64,000 bases of DNA, taken from NCBI GenBank assembly GCA_934501435.1, contig CAKSTW010000004.1:1-64000 (forward strand). The letters run 5' to 3'. Below the pieces are notes generated by a model, which saw only the letters and a list, made by a program, of their open reading frames with translations, was not told the origin of the DNA and did not search any database. Shown here piece by piece: positions 34,152 through 43,454 of the stretch. Source of the stretch: an uncultured Eubacteriales bacterium. GTDB lineage: Bacteria > Bacillota > Clostridia > Oscillospirales > UBA644. Position 1 is the stretch's first letter. Each line of letters opens with the position of its first letter. The position numbers were made by a program, and so were the translations under genes.

Positions 34152-35378
34152 ATGGAATTTTACACAGTGCTTTTACCCCTTGCTCTTATCCTTATAGTTT
34201 CTAAACTTACGGTAAAGGGGTGCGAAAAAACAGGACTTCCGTCGGTCGTCGGAATGCTTATAACGGGTATTCTTCTCGGACTTATAAACCTTATTCCGAA
34301 TCAGACGATACTTACCGACGCGTCCCTTGACGGAATAGGCTTTTTCGCGAAGATAGGCGTTATCTTAATAATGTTTTCCGCGGGTATCGAAACCGATATC
34401 CAGCAGATAAAAAAGATCGGCGGCCCTGCGGTCATAATCACGATTGCGGGCGTTATTTTACCCATGGGGCTCGGTTTTCTTGTCGCGACCCTCTGCAACG
34501 GAGGTTTTGCGGCGCTTACGCACGACACGCTTATGGAAAACCTGTTCTACGGAACCATTCTTACCGCGACTTCGGTAAGCGTTACCGTCGCAACTCTCCG
34601 CGAACTCGGAAAACTGAACGGTAAAGTCGGGAGTTCGGTCGTCGCGGCGGCAATTATCGACGATATACTCGGAATTGTCGTTCTTTCCTTTATCCTTGCA
34701 ATGTCGGGAGAGGGCGACAAGGCGGAAAATCCGCTTATCGTACTGCTCAAAACGGTTCTGTTCTTTGTTACGGTCGCAATTCTCGCGTTCGGCGGCTCAA
34801 AGTTTTTCAGAAATCTCGACCGCCGTTTCCCCCACCACCGCCTTGTCCCGATCTTCAGCCTTGCGTTCTGCTTCTTCATTTCGTATATAAGCGAAAAAGT
34901 CTTCGGAATAGCCGATATTACCGGCGCTTACGTCGTCGGACTTATTCTTTCGACAAATCCCGATAATAAATATATAAACAGGAAATCCGACGTGCTCGGA
35001 TATATGCTTTTCGTCCCCGTCTTTTTTGCAAACGTCGGTCTTTCGACGAGCTTTACGGGAATAAACGGCGAAATGCTGCTGTTCGGAACGCTGTTCATTG
35101 TCGCGGGAATTCTCGGAAAAGTCGTCGGCTGCGGAGGTGCGGCTCTCTGCTGCGGATACGGACCGAGCGACTCCCTTAAAGTCGGCGTCGGAATGATGGC
35201 GCGCGCCGAGGTCGCGTTGGTAACCGCCCAAAAAGGCGTCGAATACGGAATAATCGGCGGAGAGATAATGCCGTTTATCGTTATTCTCATAGTCGTTACG
35301 AGTTTCGTCACGCCGCTGACTCTGAAGGCGCTGTATACACACGACGAACGGAAACTTGCAAAAACAGAAAATGTATAA
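34152..35378 (+). CDS. CPA2-family cation:proton antiporter
   Basis: 408 residues with about twelve membrane helices, of the KefB/NapA-like CPA2 family that exchanges sodium or potassium for protons. The helix with the conserved ion-binding acids, AAAIIDDILGIVVLSF, is near residues 177-192. There is no C-terminal RCK nucleotide-binding domain. The ATG at 34152 follows CAGAGG; an in-frame ATG at 34098 lies inside the upstream gene. It is probably co-transcribed with the upstream gene. Confidence 0.88.
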   Translation: MEFYTVLLPLALILIVSKLTVKGCEKTGLPSVVGMLITGILLGLINLIPNQTILTDASLDGIGFFAKIGVILIMFSAGIETDIQQIKKIGGPAVIITIAGVILPMGLGFLVATLCNGGFAALTHDTLMENLFYGTILTATSVSVTVATLRELGKLNGKVGSSVVAAAIIDDILGIVVLSFILAMSGEGDKAENPLIVLLKTVLFFVTVAILAFGGSKFFRNLDRRFPHHRLVPIFSLAFCFFISYISEKVFGIADITGAYVVGLILSTNPDNKYINRKSDVLGYMLFVPVFFANVGLSTSFTGINGEMLLFGTLFIVAGILGKVVGCGGAALCCGYGPSDSLKVGVGMMARAEVALVTAQKGVEYGIIGGEIMPFIVILIVVTSFVTPLTLKALYTHDERKLAKTENV

Positions 35379-35384
35379 AAAGAG

Positions 35385-35413
35385 CCCACGGTTTTGCCGT
35401 GGGACTTGGTTTT
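35385..35413 (+). terminator. Terminator after the antiporter gene
   Basis: CCCACGG (35385-35391) pairs with CCGTGGG (35397-35403), followed by ACTTGG and seven T residues. It overlaps the end of the convergent folT. Confidence 0.7.
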
Positions 35414-35414
35414 T

Positions 35415-35957
35415 TTAACCTAATTTTTTAATTTCGCTTTTAAGGGCTTTCATTAAAATTACCGAGACTACGGTGTAGACGGCGGCGGTCACGAGCGAGG
35501 AGACAAATCTCCAGAGGGTGTCTCCGAAAACGTAGACAAACGTATAGTAACCGTAAATTTTGCTGTCGACGTAAATCGCGAGAGTGTTTGCCGCGGTGAC
35601 GATAACCGAACTTGCAAAGGCGGCAACGCCCACAGGCAGTATCTTCGGCTGTCTGCGGAACGCTTTATAGATAAGCCCCGCCGAAACGCCGCGCAGAACG
35701 GCGGGCAGTATCCAGAGAAACGTCGTTGCGGAAAAACCGTAACTTACCATCTGCGAAATGAAACTGCCGATGCCGCCCGAAATTCCGCCCCATAAGGGAC
35801 CCAAAATAAAGGACGACAGCATTATCGGAAGTCCCGAAAACGTTATCTTTATGTTCGCCGAGAGTTTCAGGGAAAGAAACTCAAGGACGAAATAGAGGGC
35901 TGAAAACACTGCGGCAAGGCAGATTTTCACGATTTTGTTCTTTGTATTTTTTTGCAT
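35415..35957 (-). CDS. folT: Folate ECF transporter S component
   Basis: 180 residues with six membrane helices. It is a substrate-binding S component of an ECF-type vitamin importer; the shared EcfA1A2T module is not in this window. The segment ITFSGLPIMLSSFILGPLWGGISGGIGSFISQ is characteristic of FolT-like proteins, and the upstream THF riboswitch identifies folate as the substrate. AAAGGAG precedes the ATG and is part of a possible sequestering hairpin. Confidence 0.9.
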   Translation of the reverse strand: MQKNTKNKIVKICLAAVFSALYFVLEFLSLKLSANIKITFSGLPIMLSSFILGPLWGGISGGIGSFISQMVSYGFSATTFLWILPAVLRGVSAGLIYKAFRRQPKILPVGVAAFASSVIVTAANTLAIYVDSKIYGYYTFVYVFGDTLWRFVSSLVTAAVYTVVSVILMKALKSEIKKLG

Positions 35958-36118
35958 AAAAAATACTCCTTTCCGACGCCTTTCGGCATCTCAGAGTATG
36001 CCGGAGGCTCCGATAGGAGCAAAATAACAGCGGACGCGGAAAACCATCGCAGACACCGTCTTTTCGTCCGTGGGCAACATCCCGTCCCAGGGCACTTATC
36101 GCGGTTTTCCTACTCTGT
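35958..36118 (-). promoter_or_regulatory. THF riboswitch controlling folT
   Basis: The aptamer runs on the minus strand from about 36118 (AGAGTAGG) through ACCGCGATAAGTGCC, GGGACGGGATGTTGCCC and GGACGAAAAGACGG to CCGCGTCCGCT near 36027, matching the conserved core of tetrahydrofolate riboswitches. Downstream, ATACTC (near 35998) can pair with GAGTAT, which contains the folT ribosome site, or be held in a CGGCAT/ATGCCG stem. Translational control is therefore likely. Confidence 0.9.
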
Positions 36119-36139
36119 ATTTGTTTATTTTACCGTTCC

Positions 36140-36167
36140 ATTATCTCATATTTTTGCCGAAAGTCAA
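36140..36167 (-). promoter_or_regulatory. Promoter of the folT leader
   Basis: On the minus strand, TTGACT (36162-36167), 16 bp, GATAAT (36140-36145), just upstream of the aptamer. Confidence 0.7.
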
Positions 36168-36524
36168 TAGGGAAAACGGCGATTTCGCAATTATTTCAAA
36201 ATCGTATCAAATTCCGCAAATGCGGAAAGAATGTATTGAAAGAGAAAGATATCCGCCGGCGCGGGGATTTTCGGACGGAGAACGTCTTTCGGGCGGCGGA
36301 CGACCGGAATTCCGGCGCTTTTGTTTCCGACCCGAAAATTTCAGAGGAGGCGCGGAAAACATTTTGCACCTCTCCGGCGGCGCGGCGGCGGTGTCTGTGG
36401 AAGGGGTAAAAATATCCGCTCCCGAAACAGATACGGGACATTGTCCGCCCTGTGTAAAAGTTAACGAAAAAGAGCCGATATTTTCGCAAATTTGCTTGAT
36501 TTTTCCTTATTTTTATGATATACT
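36168..36524 (+). promoter_or_regulatory. Intergenic stretch with mreB promoter
   Basis: TTGATT (36496-36501), 17 bp, TATACT (36519-36524) drives the mre operon. I see no gene in 36168-36495; an ORF crossing it runs through the riboswitch and has no ribosome site. Confidence 0.7.
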
Positions 36525-36598
36525 GATGTGTAAAGTGAAAAACTGTGCTCTTCAACGGATTTCAATACAAAAGAAATGATTTTTCAGGAGGAATGAAA

Positions 36599-37600
36599 AT
36601 GGCTTACAATAAGGATTTCGGCGTGGATCTCGGTTCCGAAAATACCTTTATATGCAAGAAAAACAAGGGCATCATCGTAAACGAACCCTCGGTCATTGCC
36701 GTCGATTCCGTTTCCGACAGAGTCATTGCCATCGGCAGAGAAGCAAAACAGATGATAGGAAGAGTCCCGTCGACCATTGAAGTTGAATATACGATTCAGG
36801 ACGGCGTTATTTCGAGTTTTGAAAAAACGGGTCTCCTTTTAAGCGAATTCATAAAGGCGCATAACGTCGGTTTCGGCAAAACAAGAATGATTTTAAGCAT
36901 TCCCTGCCGTTCCACCGCCGTCGAAAGAAAAGCGGTCGAGGACGTCGCGCGCACCTGCGGCGCAAAAGAAACTTATGTTATCGAGGAACCCCTTGCCGCG
37001 GCTCTCGGAAGCGGAATAGACATTTTCGCCCCGAACGGACGCATGGTCGTCGATATGGGAGCGGGAACGACCGAGATCGCGGTTCTGTCTCTCGGAAGCG
37101 TCGTTTCTTACCATTACATTCCGTCCGCGGGAAAACAACTCAACACGAATATTATAAACTATGTCAGAAGAGTTCATAACGTCCTTATCGGCGAACCCAC
37201 CGCCGAGGCGCTGAAAATAAAACTCGGAACGGTCGAAGACAACGGCGAAAACGAGTTTATGATGGTCAGCGGAAGAGAACTTTCGAAAGGGCTTCCCGTC
37301 AATATCGAAGTCACCTCCGAGCATATAAGAGAGGCTATCTATCCGGGAGTCCAGAGTATTATCGAGGGTATCAGTTATACTCTTGAACATATCGACCCCG
37401 AACTTTCCGCAGACATTATATCAAACGGAATTCTGCTTACGGGCGGAACTTCGATGATGCCGGGCTGGGCTCCGCTTATCGAAAACGCGATAGGCGTCAA
37501 AGCCGAACTTTCAACCATTCCTCTCGAATGTGTCGCCGCGGGCTGCGCGAACGCTTTCGACGTCCTTGAAGAACTCAAAAAACATAACGCTATTATCTGA
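36599..37600 (+). CDS. mreB: Rod-shape protein MreB (actin family)
   Basis: 333 residues, normal length. This actin-like ATPase forms membrane filaments that guide lateral wall synthesis. The phosphate-1 motif GVDLGSENT, phosphate-2 VVDMGAGTTEIAV and adenosine motif LLTGGTSMMPG are present. The ATG at 36599 is 7 bases from AGGAGG; an ATG at 36593 is too close. It opens an operon running to at least mrdA and perhaps to aspS. Confidence 0.95.
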   Translation: MAYNKDFGVDLGSENTFICKKNKGIIVNEPSVIAVDSVSDRVIAIGREAKQMIGRVPSTIEVEYTIQDGVISSFEKTGLLLSEFIKAHNVGFGKTRMILSIPCRSTAVERKAVEDVARTCGAKETYVIEEPLAAALGSGIDIFAPNGRMVVDMGAGTTEIAVLSLGSVVSYHYIPSAGKQLNTNIINYVRRVHNVLIGEPTAEALKIKLGTVEDNGENEFMMVSGRELSKGLPVNIEVTSEHIREAIYPGVQSIIEGISYTLEHIDPELSADIISNGILLTGGTSMMPGWAPLIENAIGVKAELSTIPLECVAAGCANAFDVLEELKKHNAII

Positions 37601-37613
37601 CGGAGATAGATAA

Positions 37614-38456
37614 ATGAGGGATTTTTTCAGAGGAAAATTCTTTGCGGCTGTCATTATAGTTCTCGCCTTTCTTTTGGGCTTTGTCGCAAACGCGGTTTTC
37701 GACGGAGGGACGACTCCTCCCGAAAATATCATCGGAACGGTCTTTACTCCGGTGAAGAGCGCCGCGGCGTATATCGGAAACTCAATCGAAAAGTTTTTCA
37801 GGACTTTCGCTGATTACGACAGGCTTAAAAGCGAAAACGAAACGCTTAAGGCGGAAAACGACGACCTGACTGTCCGCCTTGAAAAAAGTTACCATCTCGA
37901 GACCGAGAACGAAAGACTCCGCAAACTTCTCGAGCTTACGGATAAACTTCCCGAATACAACAAGACCGAGGCGACGGTCGTTTCGGTTTCGGACGACAAA
38001 GTGTCTTCGGTATTTACGGTGAACAAAGGCTCTCTTTCCGGAATAAAAGTAAAGGACGTCGTTGTCTCTTCGGAGGGGCTTGTCGGCTACGTCCGCGACA
38101 TCGGGTTCAACTGGGCGACGGTCGTCACCATTCTCGATCCGCAGGTCGCCGTCGGAGCATTTCTTCCGCGGACGGAACTTGTCGCGATGACGGAGGGACA
38201 CCGCGAACTCAAAAGCGACGGACTTTGCAGACTTTCTTATCTTGAAAACACTTCTCTCATAAACAGAGGCGACACCGTCGTTACTTCGGGGCTCGGCGGT
38301 CTTTACCCCGAGGGGATAACGATAGGAAAGATAAGCGAAATAACGGTAAGAGACAACGGGCTTTCGCAATACGGGATAATAACCCCGGCGGTCGATTTTT
38401 CCTCTCTCAGATATGTATGTATCCTTTCGGCAAAGACGGAGGAGGGGGCTGAATGA
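37614..38456 (+). CDS. mreC: Rod-shape protein MreC
   Basis: 280 residues: one N-terminal membrane helix (residues 8-28), a coiled-coil stretch (about 58-100, LKSENETLKAENDDL) and the MreC beta-barrel domain (EATVVSVSDDKVSSVFTVNKGS, VTILDPQVAVGAFL). It links MreB to PBP2 outside the membrane. It is 13 bases after mreB and overlaps mreD by 4 bases. Confidence 0.93.
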   Translation: MRDFFRGKFFAAVIIVLAFLLGFVANAVFDGGTTPPENIIGTVFTPVKSAAAYIGNSIEKFFRTFADYDRLKSENETLKAENDDLTVRLEKSYHLETENERLRKLLELTDKLPEYNKTEATVVSVSDDKVSSVFTVNKGSLSGIKVKDVVVSSEGLVGYVRDIGFNWATVVTILDPQVAVGAFLPRTELVAMTEGHRELKSDGLCRLSYLENTSLINRGDTVVTSGLGGLYPEGITIGKISEITVRDNGLSQYGIITPAVDFSSLRYVCILSAKTEEGAE

Positions 38457-38977
38457 AGATAAAAAAAATTCTTCTCAACGCCGTGCTTCTCTTATTATGC
38501 TGTCTTCTCCAGTTTTCGGGCTTTCTCCGCCTTTACGGTGCGGCGCCGAATTTTCTGCTGTGCTTTGTCGTCTGCCTTTCGGTGTCGGAGCAGTCTCCCG
38601 CGGTCGCGGTCGTTTTTTCCGCCGTTGCGGGACTTCTTTCCGATTTCTTTTCGGGCGGTTTCTTCGGGCACCGCACTTTCTGGGCGATAGTGACGGCATA
38701 CGTTTCCGTCGCGCTGCTTTACCGCTTTTTTTCGCGGAATTTCAAAACCGTGCTCGCTATTTATACCGTTTCTCACCTTGTTACGGATTCGGTATATTAT
38801 CTTTTATATTCTTTTTCAAAAACGGAAATTTCCTTTTTCGGAGAACTGTGGAGCGATTTTCTGCCGTCTTTTGCGCTGTCTCTTCCCGTTCTCGCGCTTC
38901 TCTATCTTATATACGGCAGGGTCTATTATAAAAATCCCGACGTCAGACTTTACGGAAAGGCAGGGTTCAGACGATGA
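38453..38977 (+). CDS. mreD: Rod-shape protein MreD
   Basis: 174 residues with five or six membrane helices, the usual form of MreD, the integral membrane partner of MreC. Sequence conservation in this family is low, so the call leans on the position between mreC and mrdA and on the GLLSDFFSGGFFG segment typical of MreD. It overlaps both neighbours by 4 bases. Confidence 0.88.
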   Translation: MKIKKILLNAVLLLLCCLLQFSGFLRLYGAAPNFLLCFVVCLSVSEQSPAVAVVFSAVAGLLSDFFSGGFFGHRTFWAIVTAYVSVALLYRFFSRNFKTVLAIYTVSHLVTDSVYYLLYSFSKTEISFFGELWSDFLPSFALSLPVLALLYLIYGRVYYKNPDVRLYGKAGFRR

Positions 38978-41001
38978 CAAAACGCACGGGCAGAGCAATC
39001 GCCGTTTTTGCAATCTTTGCGGCCGTCTGCGCCGTTTTCGTTTTCAGGCTCGCCTCTCTCCAGCTTGTCCACGGCTCGGAATATCTTGAAAAGTCGAGAA
39101 ACCGCGTCGTGACAAAAAGCGTCGTAAAAGCCGCGCGCGGCGAAATTCTGGACAGGAACTGCCGCCCGATAGTTCAGAATAAACGTGTTTTTACGGTCGA
39201 ATTCAATCTTTCGGCAATAAAAGACTTAAATAAAACGATAGACCAGATGCTTGAAATTTTCGGTACAACGGGTCAGGATTATATAAAGACGTTTCCCGTT
39301 TCCGTGACCGAACCGTATGTATATTCCGAGAGTTTTCTTGAGTCGGAAAGTCAGATCGAAAGTTTCAAAAAGTTCCTTTCGGAAAGAAAGATAGAATACG
39401 GCGCCGCGGACTCCGTTATGAAGGCGCTGATAAAATATTACGACGCTGCCTCTTATCCCGCCGAAAAAGCCGCGAAGATAGTTGCGGTCCGATACGAGAT
39501 ATCGCTCCGTTCGTCGGGCAGTTATTATACTTTCGCAAGCGATATAAACATAGAAACGGTCACCGCCGTCAAGGAAAACGTCGATGAGATCGCGGGCATT
39601 TATATCGAAGAAGAACCCGTAAGAAACTATACCGAAGACAATTTTGCTTCCCATATAATCGGGTACGTCGGTAAAATTTCCGCCGAAGAATATGCAAATC
39701 TGCGTCAGAACGGCTATTCGATGAACGACACCGTCGGCAAAGACGGTATCGAAAAGACGATGGAGGAATATCTGCGCGGAACGGACGGTTATAAATACGC
39801 TATCCGCGACGTTACGGGCGCGACTACCGACATCATCAAAAACGACGAGCCGAAAGCCGGAAACGACGTCATTCTGACGATAGACAAAAACCTTCAGATG
39901 ATAGTCGAAGACAGTATTGAAAGTGTCGTCGGCAAAATCAAAGAGCAGAACGGCGAAAAGGCGGCGATCTCCGCCTCCGCGGTATTCCTTGAGGTCGGGA
40001 CAAGCGACGTGCTTGCAATGGCATCTTATCCGACCTACAATCTCGAAACGTTTTACGCGGACTATGACACCCTGTCGAAAGATCCCGGAAAACCGTATGT
40101 GAACAGAGCCATTTCGGGGCTTTTCGCGCCCGGTTCGACTTTCAAGATGGTTACGGGAATTGCGGCGCTCGAGACGGGAACCATAACCCCGACCTACACC
40201 TACCGCTGTACGGGACTTTACGATTATTATAAAGATATTACTTTTTCCTGTTTCAATTCCCGCGCGCACGGAACCGAAACGGTCGTCGAGGCTTTGCAGA
40301 AATCCTGCAACATCTTCTTTTTCGACGCGATAAGGCGAATGGGCATTTCAAAATTCGAAGAATACGGAAAAATGCTCGGCTTCGGTCAGAAAACGGGCAT
40401 TGACATAAGGGGAGAAGTCTCGGGTATCCTTTCCGGGAACGAATACCGCCGGAAGGTCGGCGGCGAACTTCTCAAACCCGGCGAAGTCCTGCTTTCGGGT
40501 ATCGGACAGAGCGACACCGCCGTGACCCCGCTTCAGCTTGCAAACTATGCCGCAACGATAGCGAACGGCGGCGTAAGAATGGTTCCGCACGTTATAAAAA
40601 GCGTAAGAAACAGCGAAACGGGAACCGTTATCTCTGAAACAGAGCCCGAAGTCGCGGTCGATATGCACCTTAAGAAATCGACCGTCGATGCCGTAACAAA
40701 AGGTATGAAAGCCGTTGCGGAAAGGGGCGGCGGTCTTTATTCCGCATTCAAGGATTATACGATAACGACCGTTGCGGTAAAAACCGGTACCGCCGAAAAA
40801 GCGTCGGGACTTCCGAACGCCCTCATTGTCGGGTTTGCCCCTGCGGATGACCCGAAAATAGCGTTCGCGGTAGTCGTCGAAGAGGGCGGCATAAACGTCG
40901 CTCCGACGATCGCGGAAGTTATCAAAAACGCACTGAGTTATTACTATTCGAATATGGATTCCCTCGACAGCGTTTCAAAAGAGGGACAGATGAACCCTTA
41001 A
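38974..41001 (+). CDS. mrdA: Penicillin-binding protein 2 (elongation transpeptidase)
   Basis: 675 residues. One N-terminal membrane helix, a dimerisation domain beginning AARGEILDRN, and a C-terminal transpeptidase domain. The active-site motifs are complete: APGSTFKM (catalytic Ser, near residue 390), SCNIFF (SxN) and VKTGTAEK (KTG). It crosslinks peptidoglycan during cell elongation with MreBCD. It is the beta-lactam target of the rod complex. RodA is not in the window. Confidence 0.95.
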   Translation: MTKRTGRAIAVFAIFAAVCAVFVFRLASLQLVHGSEYLEKSRNRVVTKSVVKAARGEILDRNCRPIVQNKRVFTVEFNLSAIKDLNKTIDQMLEIFGTTGQDYIKTFPVSVTEPYVYSESFLESESQIESFKKFLSERKIEYGAADSVMKALIKYYDAASYPAEKAAKIVAVRYEISLRSSGSYYTFASDINIETVTAVKENVDEIAGIYIEEEPVRNYTEDNFASHIIGYVGKISAEEYANLRQNGYSMNDTVGKDGIEKTMEEYLRGTDGYKYAIRDVTGATTDIIKNDEPKAGNDVILTIDKNLQMIVEDSIESVVGKIKEQNGEKAAISASAVFLEVGTSDVLAMASYPTYNLETFYADYDTLSKDPGKPYVNRAISGLFAPGSTFKMVTGIAALETGTITPTYTYRCTGLYDYYKDITFSCFNSRAHGTETVVEALQKSCNIFFFDAIRRMGISKFEEYGKMLGFGQKTGIDIRGEVSGILSGNEYRRKVGGELLKPGEVLLSGIGQSDTAVTPLQLANYAATIANGGVRMVPHVIKSVRNSETGTVISETEPEVAVDMHLKKSTVDAVTKGMKAVAERGGGLYSAFKDYTITTVAVKTGTAEKASGLPNALIVGFAPADDPKIAFAVVVEEGGINVAPTIAEVIKNALSYYYSNMDSLDSVSKEGQMNP

Positions 41002-41013
41002 AAGGAGGACAGC

Positions 41014-41754
41014 ATGGGTCAGATATATCTTGTAGCGTCGGGCAAAGGCGGGGTCGGAAAAACGACCGTCACCGCCAATATCGCCGCCTGTCTTGCAAAG
41101 AGCGGTAACAGAGTCCTTTGTTTCGACGGGGACCTTTATCTCAAAAATCTCGATATTCTGATGAATAAACAGGACGAATCGGTATTCGACATTCAGGATA
41201 TGTATCTTTCCCGCTGCGATTTCGACAAGGCGGTCCTCGAACACGAGGAAATAAAAGGACTGTTTTTCGTTCCCGCGCCGTCTCTTGTCGAGGAGGACGC
41301 GGGCGAAATGTATTCCTATATGATGAAACTCGCCGTCGAAATTTCCGAAAACTACGATTTCATTTTCATCGACTGCCCCGCGGGGCTTTCCGCCGTAAAA
41401 AAACTGATGACCCCCGACGCCGTTCTGCTGCTTGTCGCAACTCCCGACCAGCCGTCGGTCAGGGGCGCCGAGAAAGTGGCTCAGATAGCGTACGACAAAG
41501 GGGCGCGCGCAAGACTTATCGTAAATAAAGTCCGCCCCGCTATGATAAAGAAAAAACTTGCGCCGAACATAGACGATATTATAGACGACACGACCGTCCG
41601 TCTCATCGGGATAATCCCCGACGACAAAACGGTGCTTTCGGCGGCTGCAAAAGGCTCGGTTCTGTGTCTTGAAAAGAAGAGCGACGCCGAAAAAGCAGTC
41701 GAGAACATTTCCGCAAGGCTTTGCGGAGCGACGGTGCCGTTACTCAAACTCTGA
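41014..41754 (+). CDS. minD: MinD-like cell-division ATPase
   Basis: 246 residues of the ParA/MinD family. The deviant Walker A SGKGGVGKTT lies near residue 8, and the conserved FDGDLYLKNLD and FIDCPAG motifs follow. MinD normally positions the septum with MinC and MinE or DivIVA. None is adjacent here, and the usual amphipathic membrane-targeting helix at the extreme C-terminus (here ATVPLLKL) is not clear. AAAGGAGG precedes the ATG, 12 bases after mrdA. Confidence 0.85.
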   Translation: MGQIYLVASGKGGVGKTTVTANIAACLAKSGNRVLCFDGDLYLKNLDILMNKQDESVFDIQDMYLSRCDFDKAVLEHEEIKGLFFVPAPSLVEEDAGEMYSYMMKLAVEISENYDFIFIDCPAGLSAVKKLMTPDAVLLLVATPDQPSVRGAEKVAQIAYDKGARARLIVNKVRPAMIKKKLAPNIDDIIDDTTVRLIGIIPDDKTVLSAAAKGSVLCLEKKSDAEKAVENISARLCGATVPLLKL

Positions 41755-41767
41755 CGGAGGGATTTTG

Positions 41768-42181
41768 ATGAATATTGCGTTGATTGCAAGCGATAAGAAA
41801 AAAGAACTTATGGTTCAGTTCTGCATTGCCTACGGCGGAATTCTGGAAAAACACCGTATCTGCGCCACCGCGACGACGGGCAAGATAGTTTCCGACGCGA
41901 CGGGACTTGAAGTTTACCGTTTTATGCGCGGTTCGGTCGGCGGCGGGGAACAGATAGCCTCAAGAATCGCGTATAACGAGATAGACGCTCTTTTCTTTTT
42001 CAGGGACCCGATGGCGAATATAACGGCGGATTCCGAGGAATGGACTCTTCTCCGTCTTTGCGACATACACAATATCCCGCTTGCGACAAATATCGCGACG
42101 GCGGAAATACTTGTCCAGGCGATAGCCAGGGGCGACCTTGACTGGCGCGAGACTTACGATAAATCAAAACAGCTTTTTTGA
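41768..42181 (+). CDS. Methylglyoxal-synthase-like protein lacking catalytic residues
   Basis: 137 residues aligning end to end with methylglyoxal synthase (IALIASDKKKELMVQFCIAY, ATATTGK, RIAYNEIDALFFFRDP, LATNIATAEIL). The phosphate-binding Thr residues remain. However, the residues matching E. coli His19, Asp71, His98 and Asp101 are Ser8, Gly60, Ala87 and Glu90. It is therefore unlikely to make methylglyoxal. It may bind a phosphate ligand as a sensor. The ATG at 41768 follows ACGGAGGGATTTTG, 13 bases after minD, in the cell-shape operon. Confidence 0.8.
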   Translation: MNIALIASDKKKELMVQFCIAYGGILEKHRICATATTGKIVSDATGLEVYRFMRGSVGGGEQIASRIAYNEIDALFFFRDPMANITADSEEWTLLRLCDIHNIPLATNIATAEILVQAIARGDLDWRETYDKSKQLF

Positions 42182-42196
42182 GAAACGGAGACGAAT

Positions 42197-43453
42197 ATGC
42201 AGCAGATAAAAGCGCCGAGAGGAACAAGCGACGTTCTCGGCAGAGACAGTTACAAATGGCAGTACGTCGAAAACGCGGGCAGAGATACCGCGGAAGTCTT
42301 CGGCTTTAAGGAAGTCAGGTTCCCGACCTTCGAAGAGACCGAACTTTTCGACAGAGGAGTCGGAGACACCACCGATATCGTCCAGAAAGAGATGTATACC
42401 TTCAACGATAAGGGCGGCAGGTCGATAACCCTCCGTCCCGAAGGCACCGCGTCGGTCGTCCGTCAGACCTCCGAACACGGACTTTTCGGCGGACTTCTTC
42501 CGATAAAAGACTATTACATAATTTCCTGCTTCCGCTATGAAAAACCGCAGGCGGGACGTTTCAGGGAATTCCACCAGTTCGGCGTCGAGATGTTCGGTCC
42601 GAAAGACCCGTCGGCAGACGTCGAGATAATAAAACTTGCGGCGTCTTTCCTTGAAAAACTCGGAATAAATGCAAACCTTACGATAAATTCGATAGGCTGT
42701 CCCGAATGTCGGGCGAAATTCCAGCAGGCGCTCCGTGAATATTTCGAAAACAGGAAAGACGAACTCTGCGAGACCTGTAAGGACAGATTAACCCGCAACC
42801 CGATGCGTATTCTCGACTGCAAAAGCCCTGTCTGTAAAGATATCGCAAAGGGCGCGCCGCTTATAACCGATTATCTATGCGACGACTGCTCCGCGCATTA
42901 CGAAAAGGTAAAAGCCAAACTGACGGCGGCAAATATCCCGTTTGTCTGCGACCCGCATATCGTCCGCGGGCTCGATTATTATACCAAGACCGTTTTCGAA
43001 TTTCTTGCCCCCGAAACGGGGCTTGCGCTTCTGGCAGGCGGCAGATACGACCTCCTCGTCAAAGAGATCGACGGCAAAAACGACGTTCCGGGGCTCGGAT
43101 TTGCGTCGGGTATCGAGCGTCTCGTTTCGGTAATGGAAAACGCGGGACATTCTTTCGGAAAAGAAAGAACGCCCGATATATATCTTGCAAATATCGGAGA
43201 GACGGCTCTTGACGCCGCGGAAAACATAGCGGCAAACCTGCGTGCCGAAGGCATTTTTGCCGAAACCGACCTTATGGGCAAGGGGCTTAAGGCGCAGATG
43301 AAATATGCCGATAAAGTAAAAGCCCGTTTCTCGGCTGTAATCGGCGACGACGAAGTCAAAAATAAGAAACTTATTCTTCGCAATATGGGAAACGGCGAAA
43401 CGAACGACGTCGCCTTTGACGATATCGCAAAGATCATAAAAGGGGAAAAGTAA
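42197..43453 (+). CDS. hisS: Histidyl-tRNA synthetase
   Basis: 418 residues, class II. It charges tRNA-His. Motif 2 (CFRYEKPQAGRFREFHQFGVEMFG) and the histidine-specific signature HIVRGLDYYTKTVFEF are present, and an anticodon-binding domain (about 325-418) ends the protein. A CPEC and CETCK cysteine pattern in the insertion domain may bind zinc, as in some HisS. AACGGAGACG precedes the ATG. It is coupled to aspS, a common Bacillota pairing. Confidence 0.95.
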   Translation: MQQIKAPRGTSDVLGRDSYKWQYVENAGRDTAEVFGFKEVRFPTFEETELFDRGVGDTTDIVQKEMYTFNDKGGRSITLRPEGTASVVRQTSEHGLFGGLLPIKDYYIISCFRYEKPQAGRFREFHQFGVEMFGPKDPSADVEIIKLAASFLEKLGINANLTINSIGCPECRAKFQQALREYFENRKDELCETCKDRLTRNPMRILDCKSPVCKDIAKGAPLITDYLCDDCSAHYEKVKAKLTAANIPFVCDPHIVRGLDYYTKTVFEFLAPETGLALLAGGRYDLLVKEIDGKNDVPGLGFASGIERLVSVMENAGHSFGKERTPDIYLANIGETALDAAENIAANLRAEGIFAETDLMGKGLKAQMKYADKVKARFSAVIGDDEVKNKKLILRNMGNGETNDVAFDDIAKIIKGEK

Positions 43454-43454
43454 A

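Noticed and set aside
36070..36579. 169-codon plus-strand ORF
   Set aside because: Runs through the THF riboswitch antisense and the mreB promoter, and has no ribosome site.
39226..40269. 347-codon minus-strand ORF
   Set aside because: Entirely opposite mrdA. Composition typical of antisense frames in this genome.
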